64,000 bases of DNA. Source: Candidatus Defluviilinea gracilis. GTDB taxonomy: Bacteria > Chloroflexota > Anaerolineae > Anaerolineales > Villigracilaceae. The stretch covers positions 186,001 through 250,000 of the forward strand of contig JADJWS010000003.1 in NCBI GenBank assembly GCA_016716235.1, read 5' to 3'. Below the pieces are notes generated by a model. That model was not told the DNA's origin and made no database searches. It saw only the letters and a list, made by a program, of their open reading frames with translations. The translations under genes and the position numbers were made by a program. Positions 51,221 to 60,578 of the stretch are shown piece by piece (within the stretch, counting starts at the first letter, position 1; the number at the start of each line of letters is the position of its first letter).

Positions 51221-52021
51221 ATGCCCGCCATAGACCTCGCCCGCCTCAAAAAACAGACCGCGCAACTGGCTGACTTGTTCGACCAGCCAGCGGATTTTTT
51301 GCGCGAACTGAAAGAGATCCTCGATTTCTACGTCAACCGCACATTGCGGAGTCAGGGCGTGGCGCCATCGTCAGTCTTGCCGACGTATCGAACACCCGCA
51401 GTCGTCCTAAGACAAATTGAAACGGAATTAAGTTCTGTTGCGGAAAAGAATCCAATTCAAGCGCTGGAACTTGCCGACGCGCTGTGGGATGAAGGCTGGC
51501 TCGAAACGCGCCTGCTTGCCGCATTTCTGCTGGGACGAATCCCGCCGCAAGAAGAACGCCTGCTCGCCCGCCTCACCGCGTGGACGCAAGCCATCCGCGA
51601 CCCGTCGGTGCGAGCCGCCTTACTGACGACCAGCCTCACCCGTCTAAGAAAAGAAACGCCGGGTCTGTTTCTGGTGTTAGTCAAAGAGTGGTTGTATCCC
51701 ACGCGCCAACGCATGTGGTCGAACGGATTGCAAGCGCTCGTGCCGCTCATCGCTTCACCAGATTTCGACAACTTGCCGCCCATTTTTGAGATCGTGGAGC
51801 CGGTCTTCAAAGCCTCGCCAGCCGCGTTACAATTCGACTTGCAGGAACTCCTGATCGCGCTCCACAATGCGTCACCCGATGAATCGCTGCATTTTATCCA
51901 ACAAATATTGAAAGAGACCAAGAGCCCACTACCAGCCATCGCCTTGCGGAGAATGTCGCCGGACCTCCCGCTCGATTTGCAATTACAGATCCGCGAGATA
52001 CTACGCAACATCAAAAACTAA
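51221..52021 (+). CDS. HEAT-repeat-like hypothetical protein
   Basis: A 266-residue, wholly helical soluble protein. Helical pairs such as ALELADALWDEGWLETRLLAAFLLGRIP and DPSVRAALLTTSLTRLRKETPGLFLVLVKEWL look like HEAT/ARM or DNA-alkylation-repair-type repeats. No catalytic motif seen. Confidence 0.65.
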   Translation: MPAIDLARLKKQTAQLADLFDQPADFLRELKEILDFYVNRTLRSQGVAPSSVLPTYRTPAVVLRQIETELSSVAEKNPIQALELADALWDEGWLETRLLAAFLLGRIPPQEERLLARLTAWTQAIRDPSVRAALLTTSLTRLRKETPGLFLVLVKEWLYPTRQRMWSNGLQALVPLIASPDFDNLPPIFEIVEPVFKASPAALQFDLQELLIALHNASPDESLHFIQQILKETKSPLPAIALRRMSPDLPLDLQLQIREILRNIKN

Positions 52022-52041
52022 AGCACAATGAAAGGAACGCC

Positions 52042-52539
52042 ATGTTGGTTTTGCGAGGCGTGATCGGCGCGATCATTTTATTTCTCGGCCGCGAACTTAA
52101 CTTTCTTTTCGCCGCAGGCATGGCGGCGCTGGTCGCGCTCCGCTTTACGCCAAAGCTACCGGCTACTCTCCCCGCCTGGTCGGGGTATGCCTTCATGGCT
52201 GGGGTTGCGATCCTCGCCGCCTGGATGGTGATCGTCAACAAACCTGTTGGGTTTTATATTTCAGGTTTTTTTGCGGGCGGGTACGCGCTCATGGAATGGT
52301 TCGAACCGGGCATATTAACGTTTCCCATCCTGCCTTTTTTTGTGGGGTCGGTTATCGGCGCGATTATCATTGGCGTGTTTACCGATTGGGCATTGATCGT
52401 CATCTCGAGCCTGATCGGCGCCATCTACGCCACCACGCTCTTTCGCCTCAGCCAAACCGCCGAAACTCTCGTTGCGGGAGGGTTATTCGTTCTCGGCGCG
52501 ATTACGCAAGCCATCCTCATGCGGATGGAAAAACAATAG
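52042..52539 (+). CDS. hypothetical membrane protein, 165 aa
   Basis: Five or six hydrophobic segments, Gly/Ala-rich; GAAAGGAAC precedes the ATG. Resembles small DUF4203-like membrane proteins in layout, but I cannot assign a family. Confidence 0.7.
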   Translation: MLVLRGVIGAIILFLGRELNFLFAAGMAALVALRFTPKLPATLPAWSGYAFMAGVAILAAWMVIVNKPVGFYISGFFAGGYALMEWFEPGILTFPILPFFVGSVIGAIIIGVFTDWALIVISSLIGAIYATTLFRLSQTAETLVAGGLFVLGAITQAILMRMEKQ

Positions 52540-52558
52540 CGCTGGACGCCCACCGACC

Positions 52559-53041
52559 ATGGATAACACAAGCCTCATCTACCTGCACGGCTCCGAAAGC
52601 GACAGCAACAGCGGCAAAGCGCGTCAGTTCCGCGAGTGGTTCCCCGGCATGATCACGCCCGATTTCAAAGGCTCATTCGAGGAGCGCATGATTCAACTTC
52701 AACCGATCCTTGTGAACAAATCGGATTGGACGATCATTGGCTCCTCGTACGGCGGCCTCATGGGGACTGTGTACACATGCAAGAATCCGACGCGCGTGCG
52801 GAAGTTGATCCTGCTCGCCCCTGCCCTCCTGCGCGAACCCTTCGGTTCTTTCCTCGACGTTCAGCCTGCTTCAGTTCCCGTCACCGTGATCCACGGGACG
52901 CGGGATGACGTGGTTCCGCTGGAAGCGGCGCGCGAGGTTGCGCAGACGTTGTTCACAAATCTCAACTACATCATCGTGGACGACGACCATCGCTTGCACA
53001 AAACATTGCACCAGTTGGATTGGAAGAAAATTCTAAACTAG
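52559..53041 (+). CDS. alpha/beta hydrolase, YqiA-like small esterase
   Basis: 160 residues from ATG 52559. LIYLHGSESDSNSGKA, nucleophile elbow IGSSYGGLMG, Asp in HGTRDDVVP and His in DDDHRLHKTL give a complete catalytic triad. Small UPF0227/YqiA-like hydrolase; substrate unknown. Confidence 0.85.
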   Translation: MDNTSLIYLHGSESDSNSGKARQFREWFPGMITPDFKGSFEERMIQLQPILVNKSDWTIIGSSYGGLMGTVYTCKNPTRVRKLILLAPALLREPFGSFLDVQPASVPVTVIHGTRDDVVPLEAAREVAQTLFTNLNYIIVDDDHRLHKTLHQLDWKKILN

Positions 53042-53098
53042 GAATGCGGACTTGAGTCCGCATCTTGAAAATTAGCGGACTGAAGTCCGCGTTCCGGG
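53042..53098. repeat. GCGGACTTGAGTCCGC dyad pair
   Basis: GGAATGCGGACTTGAGTCCGC and GCGGACTGAAGTCCGCGTTCC, two palindromes which together also form a larger dyad (GGAA...TTCC). A similar CCGCAGTTGAACTGCGG lies before the IS element at 24938. Confidence 0.75.
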
Positions 53099-53105
53099 AG
53101 TCTGC

Positions 53106-54389
53106 GTGAATCAACAAATCTACTGGCACACCACCACAAAAATGCCCGGCGAAGAACATGCCGCGACACCGCTTCTCTCCAAAGTGGATGTGGCGGTCAT
53201 TGGCGGAGGGTTCACGGGGTTATCCGCCGCGCGAACTTTGGCAAAACGCGGCATCAATGTTGCGGTACTCGAGGCGGAGACCATCGGCTGGGGGGCGAGT
53301 TCGCGCAACGGCGGGATGACATTGACCGGACTCAAGCCTTCGATGCAAAGCGTGATCAAAAAATATGGGCGCGATCTGGCGAAGCAATTATTTCAAGCCT
53401 CGCTCGACTCGGTAGATACGGTTGAGCAAGTTGTGCAAGAAGAAAACATTGACTGCGGTTTCAAACGTTACGGTCATTTGTACGCGGCGAGCAAGCCTCA
53501 TCACTTCGATTCGTTTTACGATGAGGTGGACTTCATGGCGAAGGAGTTCAACCACAATGTGCGAATCGTCCAGCCGAATGAGTTGAGGGATGAGATCGGC
53601 TCGGCGATGTATCACGGCGGCATCGTGGACGAGGTCAGCGGCGGGCTGAACCCGGCGCAATACGTGGCGGGCTTGGCGCGCGCGGCGGAGAAGGCCGGGG
53701 CGTCGCTCCATGCCCGCGCGGGCGTCACCAGTCTCACCCGTCGAGGGACGCGGTTCTTCATCCAGACACAAAGAGGCAACCTCGAAGCGGAAAAAGTTTT
53801 AGTCGGCACGTCGGGCTACACGGGAAGCGTCACAAAAAAACTGCAACGGAAAATTATCCCAATCGGGTCGTTCATCATCGCGACTGAAAAATTATCCGAC
53901 GCGCTTACGAGTGAACTCAGCCCAAAGAACCGCATGATCTTTGATTCACTGCACTATCTGAATTATTTTCGGCTGTGGGATAACCGCATGATCTTCGGCG
54001 GGCGCGCGGCGTTCTTCCCTGAAAATAAAAACTCAATCGCGCGCAGCGCGGAGATTCTGCGGCGCGAAATGATTCGCGTGTATCCGCAATTGAAAAACGC
54101 GAGCGTGGAATTTGTTTGGGGCGGCACGCTCGATTTCGCGTTCGACATGATGACGCACGTCGGCGAAATGGACGGCGTATTTTATTCGCTGGGGTATGCG
54201 GGACATGGCGTGGCGATGGCTTCGCATCTCGGAAAAACTGTTGCGGAGGCGATGATAAACGGGAACATCAAAGAGCATCCGTTCGCGCAATTCGATTTCC
54301 CCGGTGCGCCGCTGGGATTGTACGACGGCTTCCCGTGGTTCCTTCCGCTCGCCGGCGCGTGGCAAAAAGTTTTGGATTGGGTTGAATAA
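53106..54389 (+). CDS. FAD-dependent oxidoreductase, DAO family (B)
   Basis: A 427-residue paralogue of the protein at 23501-24916. VAVIGGGFTGLSAARTLAKRG (FAD), WGASSRNGGMTLTG, and the end block FYSLGYAGHGVAMASHLGKTVAE. GTG start at 53106 with CGGGAG upstream. PuuB/OrdL-like amine or amino-acid oxidation is likely. Confidence 0.87.
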   Translation: MNQQIYWHTTTKMPGEEHAATPLLSKVDVAVIGGGFTGLSAARTLAKRGINVAVLEAETIGWGASSRNGGMTLTGLKPSMQSVIKKYGRDLAKQLFQASLDSVDTVEQVVQEENIDCGFKRYGHLYAASKPHHFDSFYDEVDFMAKEFNHNVRIVQPNELRDEIGSAMYHGGIVDEVSGGLNPAQYVAGLARAAEKAGASLHARAGVTSLTRRGTRFFIQTQRGNLEAEKVLVGTSGYTGSVTKKLQRKIIPIGSFIIATEKLSDALTSELSPKNRMIFDSLHYLNYFRLWDNRMIFGGRAAFFPENKNSIARSAEILRREMIRVYPQLKNASVEFVWGGTLDFAFDMMTHVGEMDGVFYSLGYAGHGVAMASHLGKTVAEAMINGNIKEHPFAQFDFPGAPLGLYDGFPWFLPLAGAWQKVLDWVE

Positions 54390-54444
54390 CAGCGAGGTTT
54401 ATAATCGCAGGTACAGAGTCTCATGAAAGGAATTGCTGTATCGA

Positions 54445-54888
54445 ATGTACAGTAGGATTCTTGTTCCGCTCGATGGATCGCCTTTTGCCGAAGCGATCTT
54501 GCCGCATGTGAAAATGATCGCTGGAGGGTTTGGGAGCGAGTTAATTCTGCTCTATGTTATTCCAACCGCAGTACCTGAATTCGCGCCCCCGTCGCGGCCC
54601 CTCGGAAAGGAACACGCGCAGGATCAACAACAGAGAAAGAAACTCGCAAGGTATTTGAAGAATATGTGCGCAACACTGGAAGCCGAAAATCTGCGGGCAA
54701 ACTATTTGTTGAGTCAAGGCGGCGTTGCCGAGACCATTCTTGAAGTTGCCGAATTAATGGAAACGGATGTGATCGCCATGACCACGCGGGGACGGTCGGA
54801 GGCGAAAATGTTATTATTGGGCAGTATCACCTATCACGTTGTGCGTCATTCGCCCCTGCCGGTATTGTTGATCCGCGCGAACGAGTAG
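54445..54888 (+). CDS. universal stress protein, UspA family
   Basis: 147 residues, single domain. RILVPLDGSPFAEAILPHV at the N terminus and TTRGRSEAKMLLLGSITYHV (ATP-binding G-rich loop) near the C terminus are typical of ATP-binding Usp. ATG 54445 preferred over TTG 54433. TATAAT near 54397 is the likely -10. Confidence 0.92.
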   Translation: MYSRILVPLDGSPFAEAILPHVKMIAGGFGSELILLYVIPTAVPEFAPPSRPLGKEHAQDQQQRKKLARYLKNMCATLEAENLRANYLLSQGGVAETILEVAELMETDVIAMTTRGRSEAKMLLLGSITYHVVRHSPLPVLLIRANE

Positions 54889-54939
54889 ACGGATCGCGCG
54901 CCTGCCGGTGATAAAATCATCCTATTCAAAGAGAGAAGC

Positions 54940-55413
54940 ATGGATACCGACACGTTTTACGCAGTGACCTCAGCGACATGCTTTGCCCTCGTGGGTCTAT
55001 GGTGGACCGTTGTGAAGGATAGACCTCAATGGTTCAAAGACGAAACGATGAAGCGCATGGCTGGCGGCGTGTATGCCTCTTTCCTGATTCCCGCCCTCAT
55101 GAGCATGGGCGCGCAAGTCGGAGGCGACAACCCCTTCGTTTGGCAACTCGTGTTCGTGCTGGCGGCTGGAGCGGGAGTCTACTTTTCAGCCCGACTCATG
55201 AGCGCGGCAAAGAGATCGAATCCTACCGGCGCGTATGGAAAGAACGGCTGGATCGTACCGGTCATTTATGCGCTCGTTTTGTTCTTTGCCATTTTCCCCG
55301 GTTTCGCAGGCTTTCTCGGGCTTCAACCGCTTCAACTGGAAGGATTGTTGTTGACGATATTGATCCTCGCTGGGAACATGCTGGCATGGGAGTTCATTTT
55401 TACGCCCGAGTAA
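54940..55413 (+). CDS. hypothetical membrane protein, 157 aa
   Basis: Four to five hydrophobic helices, short loops, FYAVTSATCFALVGLWWTVV at the start. Probably co-transcribed with uspA (51 bases apart). Function unknown. Confidence 0.7.
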   Translation: MDTDTFYAVTSATCFALVGLWWTVVKDRPQWFKDETMKRMAGGVYASFLIPALMSMGAQVGGDNPFVWQLVFVLAAGAGVYFSARLMSAAKRSNPTGAYGKNGWIVPVIYALVLFFAIFPGFAGFLGLQPLQLEGLLLTILILAGNMLAWEFIFTPE

Positions 55414-55447
55414 TGGCGTATGAAAATCTTAATCAGAGGAGTTTGAA

Positions 55448-57400
55448 ATGGCTGTAAAAAAAAGCAAACCTGTCAAGTCAAAAGCGAAGAGTCGCAAACC
55501 TGCTTCCGCGAAGAAGAAATTGACAGGCGAGGTTTTCTATCCTTCCAAGCAAGTGATCGCCGAAGCGCGGCTGAAAGATTGGGATAAACTCAACCGCTCC
55601 GCGAAAAAGGACTTCCGCGCGTTTTGGGAAGCCGAAGCGAAAGAACTCGAATGGTACGGCAAGTGGAAGAAAGTGCTGGACGATTCCAAAAAGCCATTCT
55701 TCAAATGGTTCACAGGGGCGAAAGTTAATATTGTCCATAATTGTATCGATCGCCATCTCAAGACCTATCGCAAAAATAAACTCGCCCTCATCTGGGAAAG
55801 CGAAGACGGCAAAGACCACCGCACGTATTCGTATTACGCCATGAACCGCGAGGTGACGCGCATGGCGAACCTCATCAAAGCGATGGGCATCAAAAAAGGC
55901 GACCTCGTCACCATTTATATGGGACGGGTTCCCGAAATTGTTTTTGCCATGCTGGCGTGCGCGAAGATCGGCGCGATCCATTCGGTGGTGTTCGGCGGAT
56001 TCTCCGTCGATTCGCTCGCGGGCCGCATCGAGGACAGCCAGTCGAAACTGGTCATCACCTGCGACGGTTCGTTCCAAAATGGGAAGATCGTGCAACTCAA
56101 ACAGATCGTGGACGATTCGCTCAAGCGTTGTCCATCCGTTGAAAATGTGATCGTGGTGAAACGCGTCAACAATGATGTGAACATGGAGACCGGGCGCGAC
56201 CATTGGTATCACGAACTGCTCGAACAGCCGGTTGCCGAAGGCAAATGCGAAACCGAAGTGATGGATGCGGAAGACACACTTTACATCTTGTACACGAGCG
56301 GCTCCACCGGCAAGCCCAAAGCCATCGTCCACACGCACGGCGGATACATGGTCGGCATCTATTCAACGCTGAAATATGTTTTCGATGTGCGCGACGATGA
56401 CCGCTGGTGGTGCACTGCCGATCCCGGCTGGGTGACGGGACATTCGTATCTCGTCTACGGGCCCATGCTCAACGGCGCGACCTCCTTCCTCTTTGAAGGC
56501 GGACCCGCGTACCCGGAACCGAATCGCTGGTGGCAGTGCATCGAACGTTATGGGATCACGCTCTTCTACACCGCCCCCACCGCCATCCGCGGACTGATGC
56601 GCTTCGGCGAATCGTGGCCCGACAAGCACGATCTTTCGTCCTTACGTCTGCTCGGCACTGTCGGCGAACCGATCAACCCCGAAGCGTGGAAGTGGTATCA
56701 CCGCGTTATCGGCAAAAATAAACTCCCCATCATTGACACATGGTGGCAGACTGAGACCGGCGCGTTCATGATCACACCGACGCCGGTCGTGCCGCTCAAA
56801 CCCGGCTCCGGGACGCGTCCCTTCTTTGGGCAGGAAGCCGAGATCGTGGATGAGCAAGGCGCCGTTGTTCCTGACGATACTGAAGGCTACCTCGTGTTGA
56901 AGAATCCGTGGCCCGCCATGCTGAGGACGATCTACGGCGACCCGGATCGTTACGTAACTCAATACTGGTCCAAGAACCCGGGCAGATACACCACCGGCGA
57001 CTCTGCCAAGCGTGACCGCGACGGCTACTACTGGATCATCGGCCGCGTGGACGATGTGCTCAAAGTTTCAGGCCACCGGCTCGGCACCGCCGAAGTTGAA
57101 TCGGCGCTGGTGAGTCATCCCGCAGTCGCGGAGGCGGCGGCAATTGGTCTACCGCACGACATCAAAGGTCAGGGTATTTACACCTTCGTGATGCTCCGCG
57201 CGGGTCAAGTCGCTTCGCCGGAACTGGCGGAGGAATTACGGCAACACGTCGCCACCCACATGGGACCTATCGCCCGCCCGGAGGAAGTCCGCTTTGTGGA
57301 TAAACTCCCCAAGACGCGCTCAGGCAAGATCATGCGCCGCGTGTTGAAGGCGAGGGCGCAGGGACTGCCGGAGGGAGATATTTCTACGTTGGAGGAATAG
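55448..57400 (+). CDS. acs: acetyl-CoA synthetase, AMP-forming
   Basis: A 650-residue enzyme. A Lys/Ala-rich N-terminal extension of about 25 residues is unusual. YTSGSTGKPKAIVHTHGGY (AMP loop), WWCTADPGWVTGHSYLVYGP, DTWWQTETG, DVLKVSGHRLGTAEVESALV and the acetylation site RSGKIMRR are all present; the Trp-rich acetate pocket fits acetate. The sirtuin at 0.7 kb could reactivate it by deacylation. Confidence 0.95.
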   Translation: MAVKKSKPVKSKAKSRKPASAKKKLTGEVFYPSKQVIAEARLKDWDKLNRSAKKDFRAFWEAEAKELEWYGKWKKVLDDSKKPFFKWFTGAKVNIVHNCIDRHLKTYRKNKLALIWESEDGKDHRTYSYYAMNREVTRMANLIKAMGIKKGDLVTIYMGRVPEIVFAMLACAKIGAIHSVVFGGFSVDSLAGRIEDSQSKLVITCDGSFQNGKIVQLKQIVDDSLKRCPSVENVIVVKRVNNDVNMETGRDHWYHELLEQPVAEGKCETEVMDAEDTLYILYTSGSTGKPKAIVHTHGGYMVGIYSTLKYVFDVRDDDRWWCTADPGWVTGHSYLVYGPMLNGATSFLFEGGPAYPEPNRWWQCIERYGITLFYTAPTAIRGLMRFGESWPDKHDLSSLRLLGTVGEPINPEAWKWYHRVIGKNKLPIIDTWWQTETGAFMITPTPVVPLKPGSGTRPFFGQEAEIVDEQGAVVPDDTEGYLVLKNPWPAMLRTIYGDPDRYVTQYWSKNPGRYTTGDSAKRDRDGYYWIIGRVDDVLKVSGHRLGTAEVESALVSHPAVAEAAAIGLPHDIKGQGIYTFVMLRAGQVASPELAEELRQHVATHMGPIARPEEVRFVDKLPKTRSGKIMRRVLKARAQGLPEGDISTLEE

Positions 57401-57404
57401 AAGA

Positions 57405-57476
57405 GCAGAGATTAGAGATTAGAGACCAGAGATTAGAGACTGAACAGGCTGAGATGAAAAATCCCAGCCTGTTTTT
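57405..57476 (+). terminator. AGAGATTAG repeats and terminator after acs
   Basis: AGAGATTAGAGACCAGAG-type tandem words (57405-57440) run into AACAGGCTG / CAGCCTGTT (57443-57476) followed by T's. Confidence 0.75.
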
Positions 57477-57511
57477 GTTCGGTGTGATGTAAACTGGAAG
57501 CGAGGTGAAAC

Positions 57512-57736
57512 ATGCTTGGAGATAAAGTTTCCGATTTGACAATTGACGAATTACGCTCCATCATTCGAGAGACCGTCCGGCAAACTCTGGCTGATATTTT
57601 GTCTGACCCTGACGAAGGGCTGGAGTCGCAGGATGGGATTGAAGCATCCTTGCGTCAATCACTCAAAGCCGTTCGCGAGGGCGCATCTACTTATGACGCC
57701 AAGGAAGTTGCTGATAAGTTGGGGCTAAATTGGTGA
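57512..57736 (+). CDS. antitoxin-like protein (partner of RelE)
   Basis: 74 residues with GAGGTGA before the ATG. SDLTIDELRSIIRETVRQTLADILSDPDEGLE is typical of short antitoxins upstream of RelE/ParE toxins. Its stop overlaps the toxin ATG (TGATG). Confidence 0.75.
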   Translation: MLGDKVSDLTIDELRSIIRETVRQTLADILSDPDEGLESQDGIEASLRQSLKAVREGASTYDAKEVADKLGLNW

Positions 57737-57991
57737 TGTACTCCGTAAAATTTTCACAGGAATCCACCGACCAACTTGCAAAACTCGACAAATCAGGCGC
57801 ACAACAAGTGTTGGAAAGGCTCCGCTGGCTGGCTCGACCAAACAACGCATCATCCATTGACCGGTACTCTCAAGGGGATATTCAAGTTACGCGCGGGGGA
57901 TTATCGCGCGCTTTACACATTCGACGGCAAGGAGCAAACCATCACAGTTCATATGGTCAAACATCGGCGAGAAGTGTACAAAACCAAATAA
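57736..57991 (+). pseudogene. RelE/ParE-family toxin gene with one frameshift
   Basis: MYSVKFSQESTDQLAKLDKS...VLERLRWLA is the RelE N terminus; near 57835-57855 the reading must change frame to give THHPLTGTLKGIFKLRAGDYRALY...HMVKHRREVYKTK. One extra base (or two missing) breaks the gene. Either an inactive toxin or a sequencing/assembly error. Confidence 0.75.
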
Positions 57992-58037
57992 AGCAGAGGA
58001 TGCTCGGAGAAAGGCGATTTTTATAACAAAATTGCAA

Positions 58038-58066
58038 ATTTACTCAGGGATGTCTCACAGTATAAT
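58038..58066 (+). promoter_or_regulatory. promoter with leaderless start of DUF1684 gene
   Basis: TTTACT, 17-nt class spacer (16-17), TATAAT at 58061-58066, then 7 nt and ATG 58074. No ribosome site. Confidence 0.7.
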
Positions 58067-58073
58067 TTCCCGC

Positions 58074-58892
58074 ATGGCAGATACAACCTATGAAAAAGAA
58101 GTCCTGCAATGGCGCGCAGAAAAATACAACGCGCTGACCGGCGAAAACGGCTGGGTGGCGCTGGCGGGTTTATACGAACTCAAACAAGGCAGGAACCTGG
58201 TCGGTTCGACTACGATGAGTGAAGTTGTTCTCCCGGAACATGCGCCAACCTATCTCGGCGTGGTGGAAGTTTCAAGCAAAACCATCCGTTTTCAACCCGC
58301 CAACGGAATCCATGTGAGGGTCAACGGACGCGCGGCGCAGAAGGCAATCCTCAAGCCAGCCCAAGATCCCAAGCCTAGTTTCATCACATGGAATAACCTT
58401 CGCATGGTCGTGCACCAACATGGGGAAAAATACTCCATGCGGATTTGGGATAACGACCGCGAGGAGCGTTTCAAACTTCCGCCCTTGAAATGGTTTCCCA
58501 TTGAAAAAAAATTCCGCTTCAACGCCGCCTATACCCGCTACCCCCAGCCGAAAGCCTCCCCGCAAGATAACTCATTGGGCGACGTGGTTAACGACCAGAT
58601 ACACGGGTTCGTGTCGTTCCGCTTCGAGGAAAAAACCTACAAACTCGATGTCTCCGAAACAAGCGCGAAGAAACTATTCGTCAAATTTCGAGACGGCACC
58701 AGCAGTAAAGAATCCTATCCGCCCAGCCGGTACCTTTACACTGACGCGCCGAAAAACGGGAAATTAATTTTGGATTTCAATTACGCCTACAGTCCGCCGT
58801 GCGCATTCACGCCGTATGCAACCTGCGTGTTCGCCTCCGCGCAAAACACGCTCCCCTTCCGCGTGGAGGCGGGGGAGATTTATCGAGGTTGA
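58074..58892 (+). CDS. DUF1684 protein
   Basis: 272 residues. VLQWRAEKYNALTGENGWVALAGLYELKQG at the N terminus, a beta-rich middle, and the family end FNYAYSPPCAFTPYATCVFASAQNTLPFRVEAGE. DUF1684 has no established function. Confidence 0.88.
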   Translation: MADTTYEKEVLQWRAEKYNALTGENGWVALAGLYELKQGRNLVGSTTMSEVVLPEHAPTYLGVVEVSSKTIRFQPANGIHVRVNGRAAQKAILKPAQDPKPSFITWNNLRMVVHQHGEKYSMRIWDNDREERFKLPPLKWFPIEKKFRFNAAYTRYPQPKASPQDNSLGDVVNDQIHGFVSFRFEEKTYKLDVSETSAKKLFVKFRDGTSSKESYPPSRYLYTDAPKNGKLILDFNYAYSPPCAFTPYATCVFASAQNTLPFRVEAGEIYRG

Positions 58893-59021
58893 TTCCTCTG
58901 TGAGGATCAACAATTATTTTCAGTGAATGTTGATTCGCGCAGTTTCGTGGGCGCCAACCATAATCGCGCAAGAAACTCTCTCCGCCAAAAAAATCTTGCG
59001 TAACGCGGCTTAAGGGAGTGA

Positions 59022-59048
59022 AAAAAACGACCTTGCAAGGTCGTTTTT
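59022..59048. terminator. bidirectional terminator
   Basis: AAAAACGACCTTG / CAAGGTCGTTTTT between DUF1684 (plus) and ecfT (minus). Confidence 0.9.
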
Positions 59049-59060
59049 CGTTTTCTAGAT

Positions 59061-59939
59061 TTACCCCAAAATAAACTTCGTGAAAAAGTCCGGAACGAAG
59101 AACCCGCCGATTCCAAAACCCCACTTCAAGATACAACATGCCAGAAAGATCGCAACCCCCAGCCCGATCATGAAGTAATCGCGGGGGGCGTAGCGCAATT
59201 CCTTGAGCCATGTGCGCGGAGCCGTGTTGAAGGCGCGCAGGTCCATGGCGTCGATCACCTCCTCGCCGGTCACCGTCGACTGCATGGTGACGGGAATGAT
59301 CAACGGCGCAAGTTTGCGAATTTTCTCGACCACGCCGCCTTTGAGCTTCTCCACCTCATAGCCTCGCGCGCGCTGGGCATCCACTGTGATGGTGAGATCG
59401 TGCGAAAATGTCGGAAGGAAGCGGAGGGCTAAATCCATGGTGAAAGACACTTTATCCGAAACGCCCATGCGCTTGAACGCAGTCCCATAGATATTCGGGT
59501 CAAGGGTATATGGGATTGCCATGGCGGGCAAAGCCATGGCAAGAATGCGAAGCACCTGTGTCAGGGCAAACCATAACTTCGAAATAGTGATCGTAATACC
59601 CCAGTCTGTGCCCGGAATTAACGCCTGATAAATGATTGGCGAATTGGGGTCCAGCGCCGCGGAAGGACCGCCGCGCCCTGAGAGCAAACCATTCAACCCA
59701 ATAATAAAGAATACCAGAATGAACACAAAGAAAAGGGTCCGCCGTATATCCTTCCACTCGATCCGAGCCAATAAGAACTGGGTCAGCGAGAACAGAAAGA
59801 GCGGGACCATAAAGCGGTAATCCCAAATTTCCGGTATTGTCAATGCGAAGATCGTGCACAGAAGGACGATAAACCTGGTGCGAGGATCCAAACGCTGGAT
59901 GAATGTGTCGCGCGGGCGGTACTTCCACGTTACGAGCAT
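59061..59939 (-). CDS. ecfT: ECF transporter T component (EcfT/CbiQ family)
   Basis: A 292-residue membrane protein with six or so helices. The coupling-helix Ala-Arg-Gly motifs appear as AQRARGYEVEKLKGG and later AFNTAPRTW. Last gene of the ECF operon. It joins the ATPase to the S component and drives uptake. Confidence 0.9.
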   Translation of the reverse strand: MLVTWKYRPRDTFIQRLDPRTRFIVLLCTIFALTIPEIWDYRFMVPLFLFSLTQFLLARIEWKDIRRTLFFVFILVFFIIGLNGLLSGRGGPSAALDPNSPIIYQALIPGTDWGITITISKLWFALTQVLRILAMALPAMAIPYTLDPNIYGTAFKRMGVSDKVSFTMDLALRFLPTFSHDLTITVDAQRARGYEVEKLKGGVVEKIRKLAPLIIPVTMQSTVTGEEVIDAMDLRAFNTAPRTWLKELRYAPRDYFMIGLGVAIFLACCILKWGFGIGGFFVPDFFTKFILG

Positions 59940-59943
59940 TCTG

Positions 59944-60492
59944 TTATCTGCCTCTGCGAGCCGCCATCCCGGCGAACGCGATCATCAGGATCGGCAACAA
60001 GATGGCAACGTTGACGGTGTTGCTGATCAAGGTCGGCACAAAGTAGCCCGTTATGGCAGTGGTGAGGTCGATTCCGCTGGTAATCATTTCGGTCAGCGAC
60101 GCAAATAACATTCCGACGATAATACCCAGCACGCCCCAACCGACAGCCTTGATGATCTGGCTCTGCGCTTTGAAATCGGTAATAGACGCCATGATCAAGC
60201 CCGGCACCATGCCCATTAAGCCATTGCCGAGGCTCCAATTCCAGTAGAAGCCATAGCCCGAAGCCTGGTCGCCGATCGTATTCCCGATAAAGCCCGCCAG
60301 CAAACCAACGATCGGACCGTACGCCACGCCGAAAAAGATCAACACCGCGACAGCCGGCCGAAACGAGATATTTCCAGCGGCGGGAATGGCGAGGAAATTC
60401 GTAAACCACGAAAGCGCGCCATAGAGCGCCGCGCCGATGGCGCCGTACACCACTTGCCTGGTTCCGAATTCCCAAGTTGAATTGTTGTTCAT
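59944..60492 (-). CDS. ECF transporter S component, UPF0397/DUF3816-like
   Basis: 182 residues, five or six helices. RQVVYGAIGAALYGALSWF, RPAVAVLIFFGVAYGPIVGLLAGFIGNTIGD and the YGFYWNWSLGNGLMGMVPGL block match the UPF0397 S-component family. AAGGAGAG precedes the ATG. The substrate is unassigned. Confidence 0.88.
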   Translation of the reverse strand: MNNNSTWEFGTRQVVYGAIGAALYGALSWFTNFLAIPAAGNISFRPAVAVLIFFGVAYGPIVGLLAGFIGNTIGDQASGYGFYWNWSLGNGLMGMVPGLIMASITDFKAQSQIIKAVGWGVLGIIVGMLFASLTEMITSGIDLTTAITGYFVPTLISNTVNVAILLPILMIAFAGMAARRGR

Positions 60493-60578
60493 TTCTTTCT
60501 CTCCTTTTGATTAATTTGGATAACGGACTGACCCGCTCATATTAACCCAGCACATGGGCAAACGTTGCAGGGAACGCC

